Position numbers and translations under genes: made by a program. The notes under the pieces were generated by a model, which ran no database searches, had not been told where the DNA came from, and was given only the letters and a program-made list of their open reading frames with translations. Shown piece after piece: positions 32,848-41,998 of a stretch of DNA of 64,000 nucleotides. Each line of letters starts with the position of its first letter. Positions within the stretch are counted from its first letter, which is position 1. Source of the stretch: Microbacterium natoriense (GTDB lineage Bacteria > Actinomycetota > Actinomycetes > Actinomycetales > Microbacteriaceae); the NCBI RefSeq assembly GCF_030816295.1, contig NZ_JAUSXV010000001.1, positions 1,178,001-1,242,000 of the forward strand, written 5' to 3'.

Positions 32848-33383
32848 GCCGCAATCTCGCGAACCCGCCGCACGTCCCCGGACCCCGCGAAGGCCGCCCC
32901 GAGACCGTCGCGGTCGTGGCCCTCGGCGCCAACCTCGGCGACCGCGACGGCACGATCCGCGCGGCGGCCGAGCGCATCGCTCGGCTTCCGCTCGTCAGCG
33001 ATGTCCGGCTCTCCCCGCTGCACGAGACGGTCGCGCTCACCGTAGACGGCCCCGACCCCGATGCGCCCGGCTACGTGAACGCCGTCGCGCTGATCACGAC
33101 CCGGCTCGCCCCCAGCATCCTGCTCGGCATGCTGCACGCTATCGAAGACGAGAACGGTCGCGAGCGGCATGAGCGATGGGGCGACCGCACGCTCGACCTC
33201 GATCTCATCGCCTACGGCGAGGAGACCTCGACCGACCCGCACGTGATGCTGCCGCACCCGCGCGCGTTCGAGCGGCTGTTCGTGCTCGAGCCGTGGCTCG
33301 ATCTGGATCCGGACGCGGTGCTCCCCGGGCACGGCCGGGTCGCCGCGCTCGCCGCGGAGCTGCGTCGACGGGAGCGCGGATGA
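32844..33383 (+). CDS. folK: 2-amino-4-hydroxy-6-hydroxymethyldihydropteridine pyrophosphokinase
   Basis: Transfers pyrophosphate from ATP to 6-hydroxymethyl-7,8-dihydropterin, making the FolP substrate. 179 residues; an extra ~20-residue N-terminal segment (NPPHVPGPREGRPE) precedes the usual start VALGANLGDRDG. The ATP/pterin motif RWGDRTLDLDLIAYG is near 110-125 and VMLPHPRAFERLFVLEPWLDL follows. The ATG overlaps the folB stop; its stop overlaps the DUF3180 ATG. Confidence 0.96.
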   Translation: MSRNLANPPHVPGPREGRPETVAVVALGANLGDRDGTIRAAAERIARLPLVSDVRLSPLHETVALTVDGPDPDAPGYVNAVALITTRLAPSILLGMLHAIEDENGRERHERWGDRTLDLDLIAYGEETSTDPHVMLPHPRAFERLFVLEPWLDLDPDAVLPGHGRVAALAAELRRRERG

Positions 33384-33877
33384 AGCGCACCTCGGCCGGC
33401 CTCCTCGTGCTCCTCGCCCTGATCGGGGCGGCGGCGGGGTTCGTTCTCGACCAGGTGCTCACGACGATGGGCCGCGCGACCTTCACCCCGTCGCTGCTGC
33501 TGCCCGTGCTGCTCGTGATCATCGGCGGCGCCGCCCTCGCTCTCGCGTGGCCCGTGCGCAGAAGCGTGCGCACCGGCGTCCGCATCGATCCCTTCCGTGC
33601 CATGCGAGCCGTGACCCTCGCGCGAGCGTCGAGCCTGCTCGGCGCGATCATGGGCGGCTTCGGCGCGGGCCTGCTCGTGTTCCTCCTGTCACGTCCGATC
33701 GATCCGCAGGTAGGGTCGACTGTGGCGATGGTCGTCCTGATCGTGAGCGCGGTCGTGCTCGTGGTCGCGGCACTGGTCGCCGAACAGTTCTGCACCCTTC
33801 CGAAGGATCCTGATGACTCAGAACCCCGAGAGCCCCATGCCGATCCCGGCCCCGCTGAATTCGGCGGCAGTCACTGA
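33380..33877 (+). CDS. DUF3180 membrane protein
   Basis: 165-residue actinobacterial membrane protein of the DUF3180 family, commonly found right after folK. Four transmembrane helices: about 5-25, 37-57, 82-105 and 115-137. The loop FRAMRAVTLARASSLLGA is the conserved part and suggests membrane-interface binding. The ATG overlaps the folK stop. The last 65 bases overlap the next gene if that starts at 33813, an unusually long overlap. Function is unknown; conserved linkage suggests envelope or folate-related housekeeping. Confidence 0.9.
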   Translation: MKRTSAGLLVLLALIGAAAGFVLDQVLTTMGRATFTPSLLLPVLLVIIGGAALALAWPVRRSVRTGVRIDPFRAMRAVTLARASSLLGAIMGGFGAGLLVFLLSRPIDPQVGSTVAMVVLIVSAVVLVVAALVAEQFCTLPKDPDDSEPREPHADPGPAEFGGSH

Positions 33878-34409
33878 CGCGTCGGCTCTCGACCAGGGAA
33901 CCTACTCTCAGCTGCGCACGGCTCGCAACGAATCGAGGCTCGAGCTCGACGGCGTCTGGCACCAGATCTCGCCGCGCTACGTCGCCTCGCAGATCGTGCA
34001 GAACGTGATCTTCATCGCGGTGGTCGTTGTCGTGGCCCTCGTGGCGTTCTTGGGCTTCGAGCAGACATGGGTGCTGATCCCCGGCGGCGTCATCGTCGTG
34101 CTCACGCTGGCCACCCTGATCATCCTGCCCCGCCAGGCGCGGGCGATCGGATACATGCTTCGCGCCGACGACATCGTGTTCCGCAAGGGCATCCTGTGGC
34201 AGCGCATGATCGCCGTGCCCTACGGCCGCATGCAGCTCGTCGACATCACCCAGGGCCCGCTCGATCGCGCCTTCGGGGTGTCGCAGTTGAAGATGGTGAC
34301 CGCCGCCGCGACCACCGGTGTGCAGATCCCCGGGCTCACGCAGGATGCTGCGGAGGCTCTCCGCGACACCCTCATCCAGGTGGCCGAGACGCGCCGGACC
34401 GGCCTGTGA
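33813..34409 (+). CDS. PH domain-containing membrane protein (YdbS-like)
   Basis: 198 residues: cytoplasmic N-terminus, two transmembrane helices (VIFIAVVVVVALVAFLGF and VLIPGGVIVVLTLATLIIL, ~65-115) and a bacterial PH-like (DUF304) domain with YMLRADDIVFRKGILWQRMIAVPYGRMQLVDITQGPLDRAFG. In Bacillus the YdbS/YdbT pair protects against certain antimicrobial compounds; elsewhere the role is unclear. A later ATG at 33837 would shorten the overlap with DUF3180 from 65 to 41 bases. Its stop overlaps the GTG of the larger partner. Confidence 0.9.
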   Translation: MTQNPESPMPIPAPLNSAAVTDASALDQGTYSQLRTARNESRLELDGVWHQISPRYVASQIVQNVIFIAVVVVVALVAFLGFEQTWVLIPGGVIVVLTLATLIILPRQARAIGYMLRADDIVFRKGILWQRMIAVPYGRMQLVDITQGPLDRAFGVSQLKMVTAAATTGVQIPGLTQDAAEALRDTLIQVAETRRTGL

Positions 34410-36286
34410 GCACGCAGCCGCCGATTCCGTCGAAGGTCGGTGCGTCGTCGTCGCTCGCCGACGGCGAGTGGCACCGGATGCACCCGCTCACCCCGCTGTT
34501 CAAGGGCGGGCTGGCGCTGATCGTCATCGGCGGTTTCGTGATTGCGAACCTGCGCGAGCGCTTGATCGGCTGGGTCGTCGACCTGTTCGAGCCCGACGCC
34601 CACTACGACCAGTACGGTGGCGACCCCGTCGACTGGGTGCTGTCGAACAACCTCGCCATCGTCGCGCTGCTGTCGGTGCTGGGCGTCGTGGTCGTGCTGA
34701 TCGCGGTGTTCTGGGTGATCTGGCGGTTCCAGCAGTTCCGGATCACCGGCGACCACGTCGAGGTGCGCAAGGGCATCGTGTTCCGTTCGCACCGCCGTGC
34801 GCCGCTCGACCGCGTGCAGGGCGTGAACCTGACCCGGCCCTTCCCCGCGCGCATCATCGGCCTTGCCAAGCTCGAGGTCGTCGGCGCCGGCAACGACGCG
34901 AACGTCGAGCTCGACTACCTCGCGACGTCGACGGCTGAAGCGGTGCGGGCCGACATCCTGCGCCTCGCCTCCGGCGCGCGGGCCGCGCGACAGGGTGAGG
35001 CGTCAGCATCCGCTCCCTCATCCGTCTCTGCTCGCGCTCAGCTGCGAGGAGAGGTCAACAACGGCGTCACGGGCATGATCAACGGCGTCGACCTCGCCGA
35101 CGTCGCCCCGCACAGCGTCGTCAGGATCCCCACCGGGCGCCTCATCGGCGCCGAGCTCATCGGAACGCTGGCGTGGGTGATCTTCTTCGGACTGATCTTC
35201 CTCATCTCGATGGGCGGGGTGCTCATCGGCACGGTGCTGGATGGCGACCCGCTCGGTGGGGCGCTCACCATCGGATTCAGCCTCGGCATCGGCGTGCCCA
35301 TGGTGCTCGCGATCGTCGGCATCACCTGGGCGCGCATCTCGAAGTCGCTGCGCTACTCGATCGCGCCGACCCCTGACGGCGTGCGCATCACGTATGGTCT
35401 GCTCACGACGGTCACCGAGACGCTGCCGCCGGGGCGCATCTTCGCCGTCGAGGTCTCGCAGTCGCTGCTGTGGCGCCCGTTCGGATGGTGGACGATAAAG
35501 ATCAACCGCATGGGCGGCAAGAGCGCCGCGCAGCAGCAGTCCGGCAGCGCACAGCAGTTCAACATCGTGCTGCCCGTCGGCAAGCGTGCCGACGTCGAGC
35601 GCGTGCTCGGGCTGATCCTGCCCGATGCGCCCGCGTCCGACATCCCGCTCGTGTGGGAGCACGGCATTCTCGGCCCCGTCGCAGGCGACCCGTACCGCAC
35701 GATGCCCGGCCGAGCATGGTGGCGTCGCCCGGTCTCGTGGAAGCGCCACGGCTATGCGCTCACCGAATTCGGGCTGCTTCTGCGACGAGGAACGATCTGG
35801 CGCAAGCTCGCGATCTTCCCGCTCGCGCGCCTGCAGGGAGTGTCGCTGTCGCAGGGACCGATCGATCGTGCCCAGCGCGTCTCGGGCGCCCAGGTGCACT
35901 CGGTACAGGGGCCGATCACCGGAACGCTGTCTGGGCTGGAGCGTGCAGACGCGCTCGAGCTGATCAACGGCGTCAGCCGGGCCGCCGTGCTCGCAGCCGC
36001 CCGCGATCAGACGCACCGCTGGGGCGAGCACGTGCAGACAGCTGCAGCGCCGCCGCCCGCATACCCGGCTGCACCAGCCCAGCCCGTGGGGGCGCCGGTC
36101 TCCGCACCGCCTGCGTATGGTGTGCCGCCCGCACCGCCTGCGTATGGTGTGCCGACTGCACCACCTGCCTACCCGGCACCGCCTGCGTATGGTGCGCCGC
36201 CGGCATACCCTGCACCGCCTGCGCCGGCGGCACCGCCTGCGCCGGCCGCGGTACCGCCGCCGACGACCGAGTCGAACGGTGAGTGA
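34406..36286 (+). CDS. Large PH domain-containing membrane protein (YdbT-like)
   Basis: 626 residues, the larger partner of the YdbS/YdbT-type pair. Two helices near residues 35-55 and 80-105, a first PH-like repeat (FRITGDHVEVRKGIVFRSHRRAPLDRVQGV), two further helices (~250-310), a second repeat (YSIAPTPDGVRITYGLL... PPGRIFAVEV) and a third (YALTEFGLLLRRGTIWRKLAIFPLARLQGV). The last ~90 residues are a Pro/Ala/Tyr-rich tail built on PPAYG(V/A)P units, probably disordered. A GTG start overlaps the previous stop; its own end overlaps the next GTG by eight bases. Confidence 0.9.
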   Translation: MSTQPPIPSKVGASSSLADGEWHRMHPLTPLFKGGLALIVIGGFVIANLRERLIGWVVDLFEPDAHYDQYGGDPVDWVLSNNLAIVALLSVLGVVVVLIAVFWVIWRFQQFRITGDHVEVRKGIVFRSHRRAPLDRVQGVNLTRPFPARIIGLAKLEVVGAGNDANVELDYLATSTAEAVRADILRLASGARAARQGEASASAPSSVSARAQLRGEVNNGVTGMINGVDLADVAPHSVVRIPTGRLIGAELIGTLAWVIFFGLIFLISMGGVLIGTVLDGDPLGGALTIGFSLGIGVPMVLAIVGITWARISKSLRYSIAPTPDGVRITYGLLTTVTETLPPGRIFAVEVSQSLLWRPFGWWTIKINRMGGKSAAQQQSGSAQQFNIVLPVGKRADVERVLGLILPDAPASDIPLVWEHGILGPVAGDPYRTMPGRAWWRRPVSWKRHGYALTEFGLLLRRGTIWRKLAIFPLARLQGVSLSQGPIDRAQRVSGAQVHSVQGPITGTLSGLERADALELINGVSRAAVLAAARDQTHRWGEHVQTAAAPPPAYPAAPAQPVGAPVSAPPAYGVPPAPPAYGVPTAPPAYPAPPAYGAPPAYPAPPAPAAPPAPAAVPPPTTESNGE

Positions 36287-36983
36287 CGTTCAGCGCCGCG
36301 ATGGTCGCCTCGGCGTGGGCATCATCGGCGCGGGTCGCGTCGGACCCGTGATCGGAGCCGCGCTCGCCGGAGCGGGCCACGCCGTCGTCGGGATCACCTC
36401 CGGGTCCGACGACGAGCGGGCCTCGGCCGTGCTTCCGGACGTGCCCGTGCTGGATGCGCTCGACGTGGTGCGTCGCAGCGAGCTCGTGATCGTCGCGGTG
36501 CCGCACGAGCAGCTCCCAGGACTCGTCGCTGGCATCGCCGAGATCGGCGGATGGCAGCTCGGGCAGCTCGTGCTGCACACCGATCCCGCGTTCGGCATCG
36601 AGGTGCTGCGCCCGGCCGCAGAGCGCGGCGCCATCCCGCTGGCCGTGCATCCGGCGATCACCTTCACGGGAACATCGATCGATCTGCGTCAGCTCCAGGC
36701 GGGGTACGCCGCGGTGACCGCGCCGCCGGCCGTGCTGCCGATCGCGCAGGCGCTCGCCGTGGAGATCGGATGCGAGCCGATCGTCGTCGCCGAGGCCGAC
36801 CGCGCAGCATACGCCGACGCGATCGAGGCCGTCACCGCGTTCTCCCGCTCGATCATCGGCCAGTCGACGGCGCAGCTTCGCGAAATCGGCGTGGAGAACC
36901 CCGGCGGATACCTCTCGGCCCTCGTGCAGTCGACCGTCGAGCGCGCGCTGCGCGAAGAATCCGACCCTCCGCCCCTGATCTGA
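36279..36983 (+). CDS. Rossmann/DUF2520 domain protein
   Basis: 234 residues. The N-terminal NAD(P)-binding Rossmann fold starts LGVGIIGAGRVGPVIGAALAGAGHAVVGIT and the C-terminal DUF2520 helical domain contains HPAITFTG and AVTAFSRSIIGQSTAQLREIGVENPGGYLSALVQSTVERAL. This is the fold of ketopantoate- or pyrroline-carboxylate-reductase-like proteins. In actinobacteria it often sits just before panC, hinting at pantothenate metabolism, but no pan gene follows here. The GTG start overlaps the PH-protein stop. Last gene of the run that begins at folE. Confidence 0.88.
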   Translation: MSDVQRRDGRLGVGIIGAGRVGPVIGAALAGAGHAVVGITSGSDDERASAVLPDVPVLDALDVVRRSELVIVAVPHEQLPGLVAGIAEIGGWQLGQLVLHTDPAFGIEVLRPAAERGAIPLAVHPAITFTGTSIDLRQLQAGYAAVTAPPAVLPIAQALAVEIGCEPIVVAEADRAAYADAIEAVTAFSRSIIGQSTAQLREIGVENPGGYLSALVQSTVERALREESDPPPLI

Positions 36984-37033
36984 CGCTCCCGTCTCGTACT
37001 GCAGGGCGAGGCGCCGGAGGTGCGCGCCGGGCC

Positions 37034-38881
37034 TCAGCGCCCGCCGGAGAATCCGCCCCCGCCGCCCCCGCCCGAGAATCCACCGCCGAAGGATCCGCCG
37101 GAACTCGACGAGCTGCTGGCGGCCGTGTACGAGGTGGCCGCGCCGGACGACGACCGGAAGGCCGACAGCTGCGAATAGACGAACGGACGGCTCGGGTCGC
37201 CGATCCACCCCGCTCCGCGCCGTTCCTGTGCGTAGACGAACTCGAGCACCTCGCCCCACTCCTTCTCCATGCCGAACAGCATCGCGTAGGGGAGCAGGCG
37301 CTCGTACACCACGATCACGTTCGCGGATCCGTCCTGACGACGTTCGGCGCCGGTGTACGACTGCAGCATGCGCAGGCGGTCGGCCTCCGCGACGCGGATG
37401 AACTCCCGCACCCCCTGCAGATACTCGTAGGTGGCCGCGCCCGCCGGAGTCAGCACGACGTGCTTCGCGAAACTGTAGAAGCAGGAGAACCCGACGAGGA
37501 ACAGTCCGAACACCGAGGCGACGAGACCGGGAATCGCCGATTCGCGTCCGCTGATCGCGCCGAAGATGCTGAGGCCGACACCGATCACGGCGATCGCGAT
37601 GCCGATCGACTGCAGCACGACAGCGATTCGGCTGCGGGCCTTAGACGTCAGGCCGCGCGCGCCGGCCGCGTCGACGCCGGCGGCTGTGACCAGGTTCATC
37701 CGGGCGGCGAAGGACTCGCTGGCCTCGGGAAGCTCGACCACGCCGTCGGCATCCGTTCCGAGGAACAGCGCATCGAGCGCGGTCACGTCGAGCTGATCGG
37801 GGATGCGGGCGCCGGGGAGCCGCCGCAGTCGGGGGCGGGGCGTGCTCTCCTCGATGCGCAGCGTGCCGCGGACAGCCAGGTGCACGATCTCCGCCGGCAT
37901 CACGTCCTTCGGCCGGGGGATGACCGCGGCCGCCACCAGCGGGGGAAGTGAATCGGGCACGTCGTACTGTGCGACGATGATGCCCGTCGCCTTGCGCCGC
38001 GAACCCTTGAACACGGATACGGCGATCCAACCTGCGAGCGATGCGGCGACTGCGCCGAGCGCGGCCAGGGCCGGGACGGTGTCGGTGACGGGATTGTCCA
38101 TCCGGGCAGACGGCTGCGCGACCGTGCCGGATTCGAACCCGATCGCGACCGTGACGCCTTCGCCTGCTGCGAGTTCGGCCCCCTGTACGTGGAAGACCGA
38201 TCCGTCGCGGGCGAGGTCGCACTCCGTCGTCGATCCCGCATACCCGGCGTAGCAGCGTGCGTTGCCGTTGAGCCCTGCGGCCAAAGCGTCGTCGAGCACG
38301 ATCTCGGCGCTGAACCGGTCGATCGGCTGCGTGCTCTCGAGCGGCAGCAGGTCCCAGTAGAACTCGTCGACACCCTGGGGGCCCGATCGCGTCGAGGGGT
38401 CGGCGGCGAGGATCACGTCGCGCATCTCGTACTCGATCACGTAGGTGGTGAGTCCGTGCACGTACGAGTCGTCGCCGACGCTGATGTAGAGCACGCCGTC
38501 TTCCTGATCGGTGTCGTACGGCACGGCGGCACCGCCCTGATCGGTGACCGAGAGCACGTCGAGATGCAGAGACGACCCCTCGTAGCTGGTCGGCAACCCT
38601 CGCACGATCCCGCGGTTCTGATTGAAATCGGGGAACTGTGCCGCAAGAGTCTCGGTCACCCGCATGGTGGCCCTCCCCTCGGCGTCGACACCGAGTACGA
38701 AGCGTGCGTCCCAGGACGCGTAGGAGAAGTCGTCGACGTCCGCATCGACGTCGGAGGACGAACGGGCGGATGCCGTCGCGGAGGGCGCGGATGCCGAGGC
38801 GAACGCCGCTGCGGGCATCGACAGGCCCGCGACGGCGAGCGCGATCACGGCGGCGGCACGGAGGAAGCGGGATGCGGGCAT
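37034..38881 (-). CDS. DUF2207 membrane protein
   Basis: 615 residues. Signal peptide at 1-28 (LRAAAVIALAVAGLSMPAAAFA), an extracytoplasmic beta-rich DUF2207 domain (DARFVLGVDAEGRATMRVTETLAAQFPDFNQNRGIVRGLP), one TM helix around 255-280, a cytoplasmic winged-helix-like part (IVHLAVRGTLRIEE), paired TM helices near 410-460, and a tail of Ser then Gly repeats (SFGGGFSGGGGGGGFSGGR), the usual DUF2207 ending. Function is unknown. TACCCT at 38893-38888 fixes the ATG as leaderless. It is divergent from lysS. Confidence 0.9.
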   Translation of the reverse strand: MPASRFLRAAAVIALAVAGLSMPAAAFASASAPSATASARSSSDVDADVDDFSYASWDARFVLGVDAEGRATMRVTETLAAQFPDFNQNRGIVRGLPTSYEGSSLHLDVLSVTDQGGAAVPYDTDQEDGVLYISVGDDSYVHGLTTYVIEYEMRDVILAADPSTRSGPQGVDEFYWDLLPLESTQPIDRFSAEIVLDDALAAGLNGNARCYAGYAGSTTECDLARDGSVFHVQGAELAAGEGVTVAIGFESGTVAQPSARMDNPVTDTVPALAALGAVAASLAGWIAVSVFKGSRRKATGIIVAQYDVPDSLPPLVAAAVIPRPKDVMPAEIVHLAVRGTLRIEESTPRPRLRRLPGARIPDQLDVTALDALFLGTDADGVVELPEASESFAARMNLVTAAGVDAAGARGLTSKARSRIAVVLQSIGIAIAVIGVGLSIFGAISGRESAIPGLVASVFGLFLVGFSCFYSFAKHVVLTPAGAATYEYLQGVREFIRVAEADRLRMLQSYTGAERRQDGSANVIVVYERLLPYAMLFGMEKEWGEVLEFVYAQERRGAGWIGDPSRPFVYSQLSAFRSSSGAATSYTAASSSSSSGGSFGGGFSGGGGGGGFSGGR

Positions 38882-38964
38882 GGTCAGAGGGTACCGAGCA
38901 TCCGCGGCCGAATGAGCCGCCCTCGCCTCGGTAAACTGGATGAGACTTCCAAGGAGCCCCGCAC

Positions 38965-40515
38965 ATGACTGACGCGTCCGCCGCGCCCACTTCGACAAGC
39001 TCAGCGACCCAAACGGAGGGGACAGCGATCACCGAAGAGGACGTCCACGAGCAGAAGGCCGTTCGCCTCGCCAAGCGTGAGCGCCTGATCGCGAAGCGCG
39101 CGGATGCCGGGGGAGGCGCGTTCCCGGTGAGCGTGCCCGTGACGCACACGATTCCCGCACTGCGTGCCGCATACGGCGAGCTCGAGGCGGGTGCGGAGAC
39201 GGGCGTCGTCGTCGGTGTGGCCGGCCGTGTCGTGTTCAGCCGCAACACCGGCAAGCTCTGCTTCGCCACGCTGCAGGCCGGCGACGGCTCGCGCATCCAG
39301 GCGATGATCTCCCTCGCGAACGTCGGCGAGTCCTCGCTCGCCGACTGGAAGGAGTACGTCGACCTGGGCGACCACGTGTTCGTCCACGGCGAGGTCATCT
39401 CCAGCCGCCGCGGCGAGCTGTCGATCATGGCAGACGACTGGACCATCGCCTCGAAGGCGATCCTGCCGCTGCCGAACGCCTACGCCGAGCTGAGCGAGGA
39501 GGGGCGTGTCCGCAGCCGCTACCTCGACCTCATCGTGCGCGAGCAGGCCCGCACCACCGTGCGCGCCCGCGCCGCCGTGAACGCGAGCCTGCGTGCGACG
39601 TTCACGAGCCACGACTACCTCGAGGTGGAGACGCCGATGCTGCAGGTGCAGCACGGCGGAGCATCCGCTCGTCCCTTCATCACCCACTCGAACGCCTTCG
39701 ACACCGAGCTGTTCCTGCGCATCGCGCCCGAGCTGTATCTGAAGCGCGCCGTCGTCGGCGGCATCGAGCGGGTCTATGAGATCAACCGCAATTTCCGCAA
39801 CGAGGGCGCCGACTCCACGCACAGCCCCGAGTTCGCGATGCTCGAGGCGTATCAGGCGTACGGCGACTACAACCAGATGGCGGCGCTCACGCAGGAGCTC
39901 GTGCAGAACGCGGCAGTGGCGGTGTCAGGTTCCACGACCGTGACCTGGGCCGACGGCACCGAGTACGACCTCGGCGGCGAGTGGGACCGTGTCTCGATGT
40001 ACGAGTCGCTCTCGGCCGCGGCCGGTCGCGAATTCACCCCGCAGGATCCGGTCGAAGATCTCATCGCGTTCGCCGAGGCGAACGGCGTCGACCTTCCGCC
40101 GCAGGCCACCCACGGCAAGCTCATCGAGGAGCTCTGGGAGCACTTCGTGAAGGGCGACCTCGTGCGTCCGACCTTCGTGATGGACTTCCCCGTCGACACC
40201 TCTCCGCTCGTGCGCGAGCACCGTTCGGTCGAGGGCGTCGTGGAGAAGTGGGACCTGTACATCCGCGGCTTCGAGCTCGCCACCGGATACTCCGAGCTGG
40301 TCGACCCGGTGATCCAGCGCGAGCGCTTCGTGGAGCAGGCCAAGCTCGCGGCGCGCGGCGACGTCGAGGCGATGCCGGTGGACGAAGAGTTCCTGCGTGC
40401 TCTCGAGCACGCTATGCCGCCATCCGGGGGCATGGGCATGGGCATCGATCGGCTGCTCATGGCGATCACCGGCCTCGGCATCCGCGAGACGATCCTCTTC
40501 CCGCTCGTCAAGTAG
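38965..40515 (+). CDS. lysS: Lysine--tRNA ligase (class II)
   Basis: Charges tRNA-Lys. 516 residues. OB-fold anticodon-binding domain at ~75-180 (VVVGVAGRVVFSRNTGKLCF), then the class II core: motif 1 around ATFTSHDYLEVETPML, motif 2 YEINRNFRNEGADSTHSPEF, motif 3 GMGMGIDRLLMAITG. Promoter -10 TAAACT at 38932-38937 and SD AAGGAG at 38951-38956. Oddity: codons 8-20 (PTSTSSATQTEG) come from a dispersed repeat (38990-39011, TTCGACAAGCTCAGCGACCC) inserted just after the start, in a non-conserved leader. Confidence 0.97.
   Translation: MTDASAAPTSTSSATQTEGTAITEEDVHEQKAVRLAKRERLIAKRADAGGGAFPVSVPVTHTIPALRAAYGELEAGAETGVVVGVAGRVVFSRNTGKLCFATLQAGDGSRIQAMISLANVGESSLADWKEYVDLGDHVFVHGEVISSRRGELSIMADDWTIASKAILPLPNAYAELSEEGRVRSRYLDLIVREQARTTVRARAAVNASLRATFTSHDYLEVETPMLQVQHGGASARPFITHSNAFDTELFLRIAPELYLKRAVVGGIERVYEINRNFRNEGADSTHSPEFAMLEAYQAYGDYNQMAALTQELVQNAAVAVSGSTTVTWADGTEYDLGGEWDRVSMYESLSAAAGREFTPQDPVEDLIAFAEANGVDLPPQATHGKLIEELWEHFVKGDLVRPTFVMDFPVDTSPLVREHRSVEGVVEKWDLYIRGFELATGYSELVDPVIQRERFVEQAKLAARGDVEAMPVDEEFLRALEHAMPPSGGMGMGIDRLLMAITGLGIRETILFPLVK
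38990..39011. repeat. Dispersed TTCGACA(A/G)GCTCAG repeat within lysS 5' end
   Basis: CTTCGACAAGCTCAGCGACC plus CA. Related copies lie at 47594-47615 (serS 3' end) and 47627-47646 (HAD gene 5' end). It is translated here as TSTSSATQ. Confidence 0.75.
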
Positions 40516-40516
40516 T

Positions 40517-41614
40517 TCACGCCGCGTCTCGCGGTCCGCGCCGGAACGCCCACTCGGGCAGCATCCCGGCGCCGACGATCGTGCCCAGCAGCTCGGCCAG
40601 GCCATACTCCGGGTCGATCTCGCGCACGAGCTGCAGGTGGTGCTCCGCGTGCGTCGCGTGCCCGAGAGCCCATGACAGCCACGCCGCGATCGTCAGTGGG
40701 GCGGGGCGCAGCCCGCGGGGCGCGCGGGCTGCAGCGAGCCTCGCCACGGTGAGCGCGTGCCGAAGCCGGTCGACATCGGGGGAGGGGCCGTGCCCGAGGA
40801 AGACGCCGCCCAGGTCGTCGGGGATCGCTGAGCCCGTGTCGGCGAACGCGTACTGCGCCTCGAGCGTGCGGACGCCGTCGTCGAAGGACGTCGCCCATTG
40901 CACGAGCGCGACGTCCCGCAGGAGCGGCCGGTCAAGACACCACAGCAGGGCGGCCGTGGCGAACGGCGGCTGCTCGTCGGGCGAGTCCAGCAGGGTCTCG
41001 AAGAACTCGGGGATGTCTTCGAGCATGACGAGCGTCGCGATCGCCAGCGGGTTCTCCGAGCCGTCGAGACGACTGTGCGCCTCGCGATCGAGCATCGCGC
41101 CGATGTCACGCAGCGCTCGCCCGACGTGCTCCTTCTCGACGAGATCGGCTACCGGCAGCTCGGCGCCGGCATGCTGGTCGCCCGCGAGCGGGTCCGATGC
41201 GGGAAGCGCGGCGAGCTCCGGGTCGTCTTCCAGATAGCTCGACCAGCCGGCCGGCGTCACGCACAGGGCGTCGACGATGCGCAGCCCTGCGTCTTCGGCG
41301 CACCCGAGCAGTTCATCGACCTGCACGATCAGCGGCAGCACGAGACCGTCGGGGGTGCGGCACGGGATGTCGTCGCAGTACACGACGATCGCGACGGCAT
41401 CCGCCCCCTCGACCTTCGCGATGAGGCCGATGGCCGCATTCGCATAGTCTTCGGGCGAGACGTCGTCGCGCGGCAGATCCAGGCGCATGGCGCCGTGGGC
41501 CCGAGACCCGTGAAAGGGGAGCAGGACGAGGCTCTGCGAAGGGGCGAAGCCGGCGAGGGCGGGTACCAGGCCGAGGAACTCGGCGGAGTCGGATGCTCGG
41601 AGAAGTGTGGTCAT
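40517..41614 (-). CDS. DUF4192 family protein
   Basis: 365-residue soluble actinobacterial protein of the DUF4192 family, function unknown. Typical opening TLLRASDSAEFLGLVPALAGFAPSQSLVLLPF, followed by GAMRLDLPRDD and IVVYCDDIP, then a helical C-terminal half with ATAALLWCLDRPLLRDVALVQWATS and LRPAPLTIAAWLSWALGHATHAEHHL. The stop is one base from the lysS stop (convergent, no visible terminator). The frame is open upstream, but ATG 41614 gives the conserved N-terminus; a CACACT hexamer six bases before it may be a weak leaderless promoter. Confidence 0.9.
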   Translation of the reverse strand: MTTLLRASDSAEFLGLVPALAGFAPSQSLVLLPFHGSRAHGAMRLDLPRDDVSPEDYANAAIGLIAKVEGADAVAIVVYCDDIPCRTPDGLVLPLIVQVDELLGCAEDAGLRIVDALCVTPAGWSSYLEDDPELAALPASDPLAGDQHAGAELPVADLVEKEHVGRALRDIGAMLDREAHSRLDGSENPLAIATLVMLEDIPEFFETLLDSPDEQPPFATAALLWCLDRPLLRDVALVQWATSFDDGVRTLEAQYAFADTGSAIPDDLGGVFLGHGPSPDVDRLRHALTVARLAAARAPRGLRPAPLTIAAWLSWALGHATHAEHHLQLVREIDPEYGLAELLGTIVGAGMLPEWAFRRGPRDAA

Positions 41615-41727
41615 TCCGAGAGTGTGCGAGATCCGGGATCGCCGTGGGGCCCTTCCACAGACGGAACCGTGCAAAAGGCGGGGAAGCGCCGAATGTGCAG
41701 GAAGAGTGGCTCGCGTACCATGGAGGC

Positions 41728-41901
41728 ATGGAGAACTTCTGGCTCACGGCTGCCTGGTCGATCCTGCCGACCCTCGCCGTGTGCACGGTCTTCTACTTCG
41801 TGATCCGCAGCATCCTTCGCTTCGACCGCACCGAGCGGCGCGTGCACGCCAAGATCGAGGCCGAGGAGCGCGCTGCTCGAGGTCTGCCTCCGCGCGCCTG
41901 A
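41728..41901 (+). CDS. Small single-pass membrane protein
   Basis: 57-residue protein that I cannot assign to a family. One N-terminal transmembrane helix (AAWSILPTLAVCTVFYFVI) is followed by a charged amphipathic helix (LRFDRTERRVHAKIEAEERAARG). The layout resembles lysyl-tRNA synthetase-linked small actinobacterial membrane peptides, but no function is claimed. TACCAT at 41716-41721 places the transcript start on this ATG. It is 98 bases upstream of cardiolipin synthase. Confidence 0.72.
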   Translation: MENFWLTAAWSILPTLAVCTVFYFVIRSILRFDRTERRVHAKIEAEERAARGLPPRA

Positions 41902-41998
41902 GCGAGGTCGCCGGCATCGGTTACTGTTAGCGAGAGCGCAGGATTCTGCGCTCGCCGCGACGATCCTCGCGGCACCGACTCGCTGAGAGGCTCCGCCG

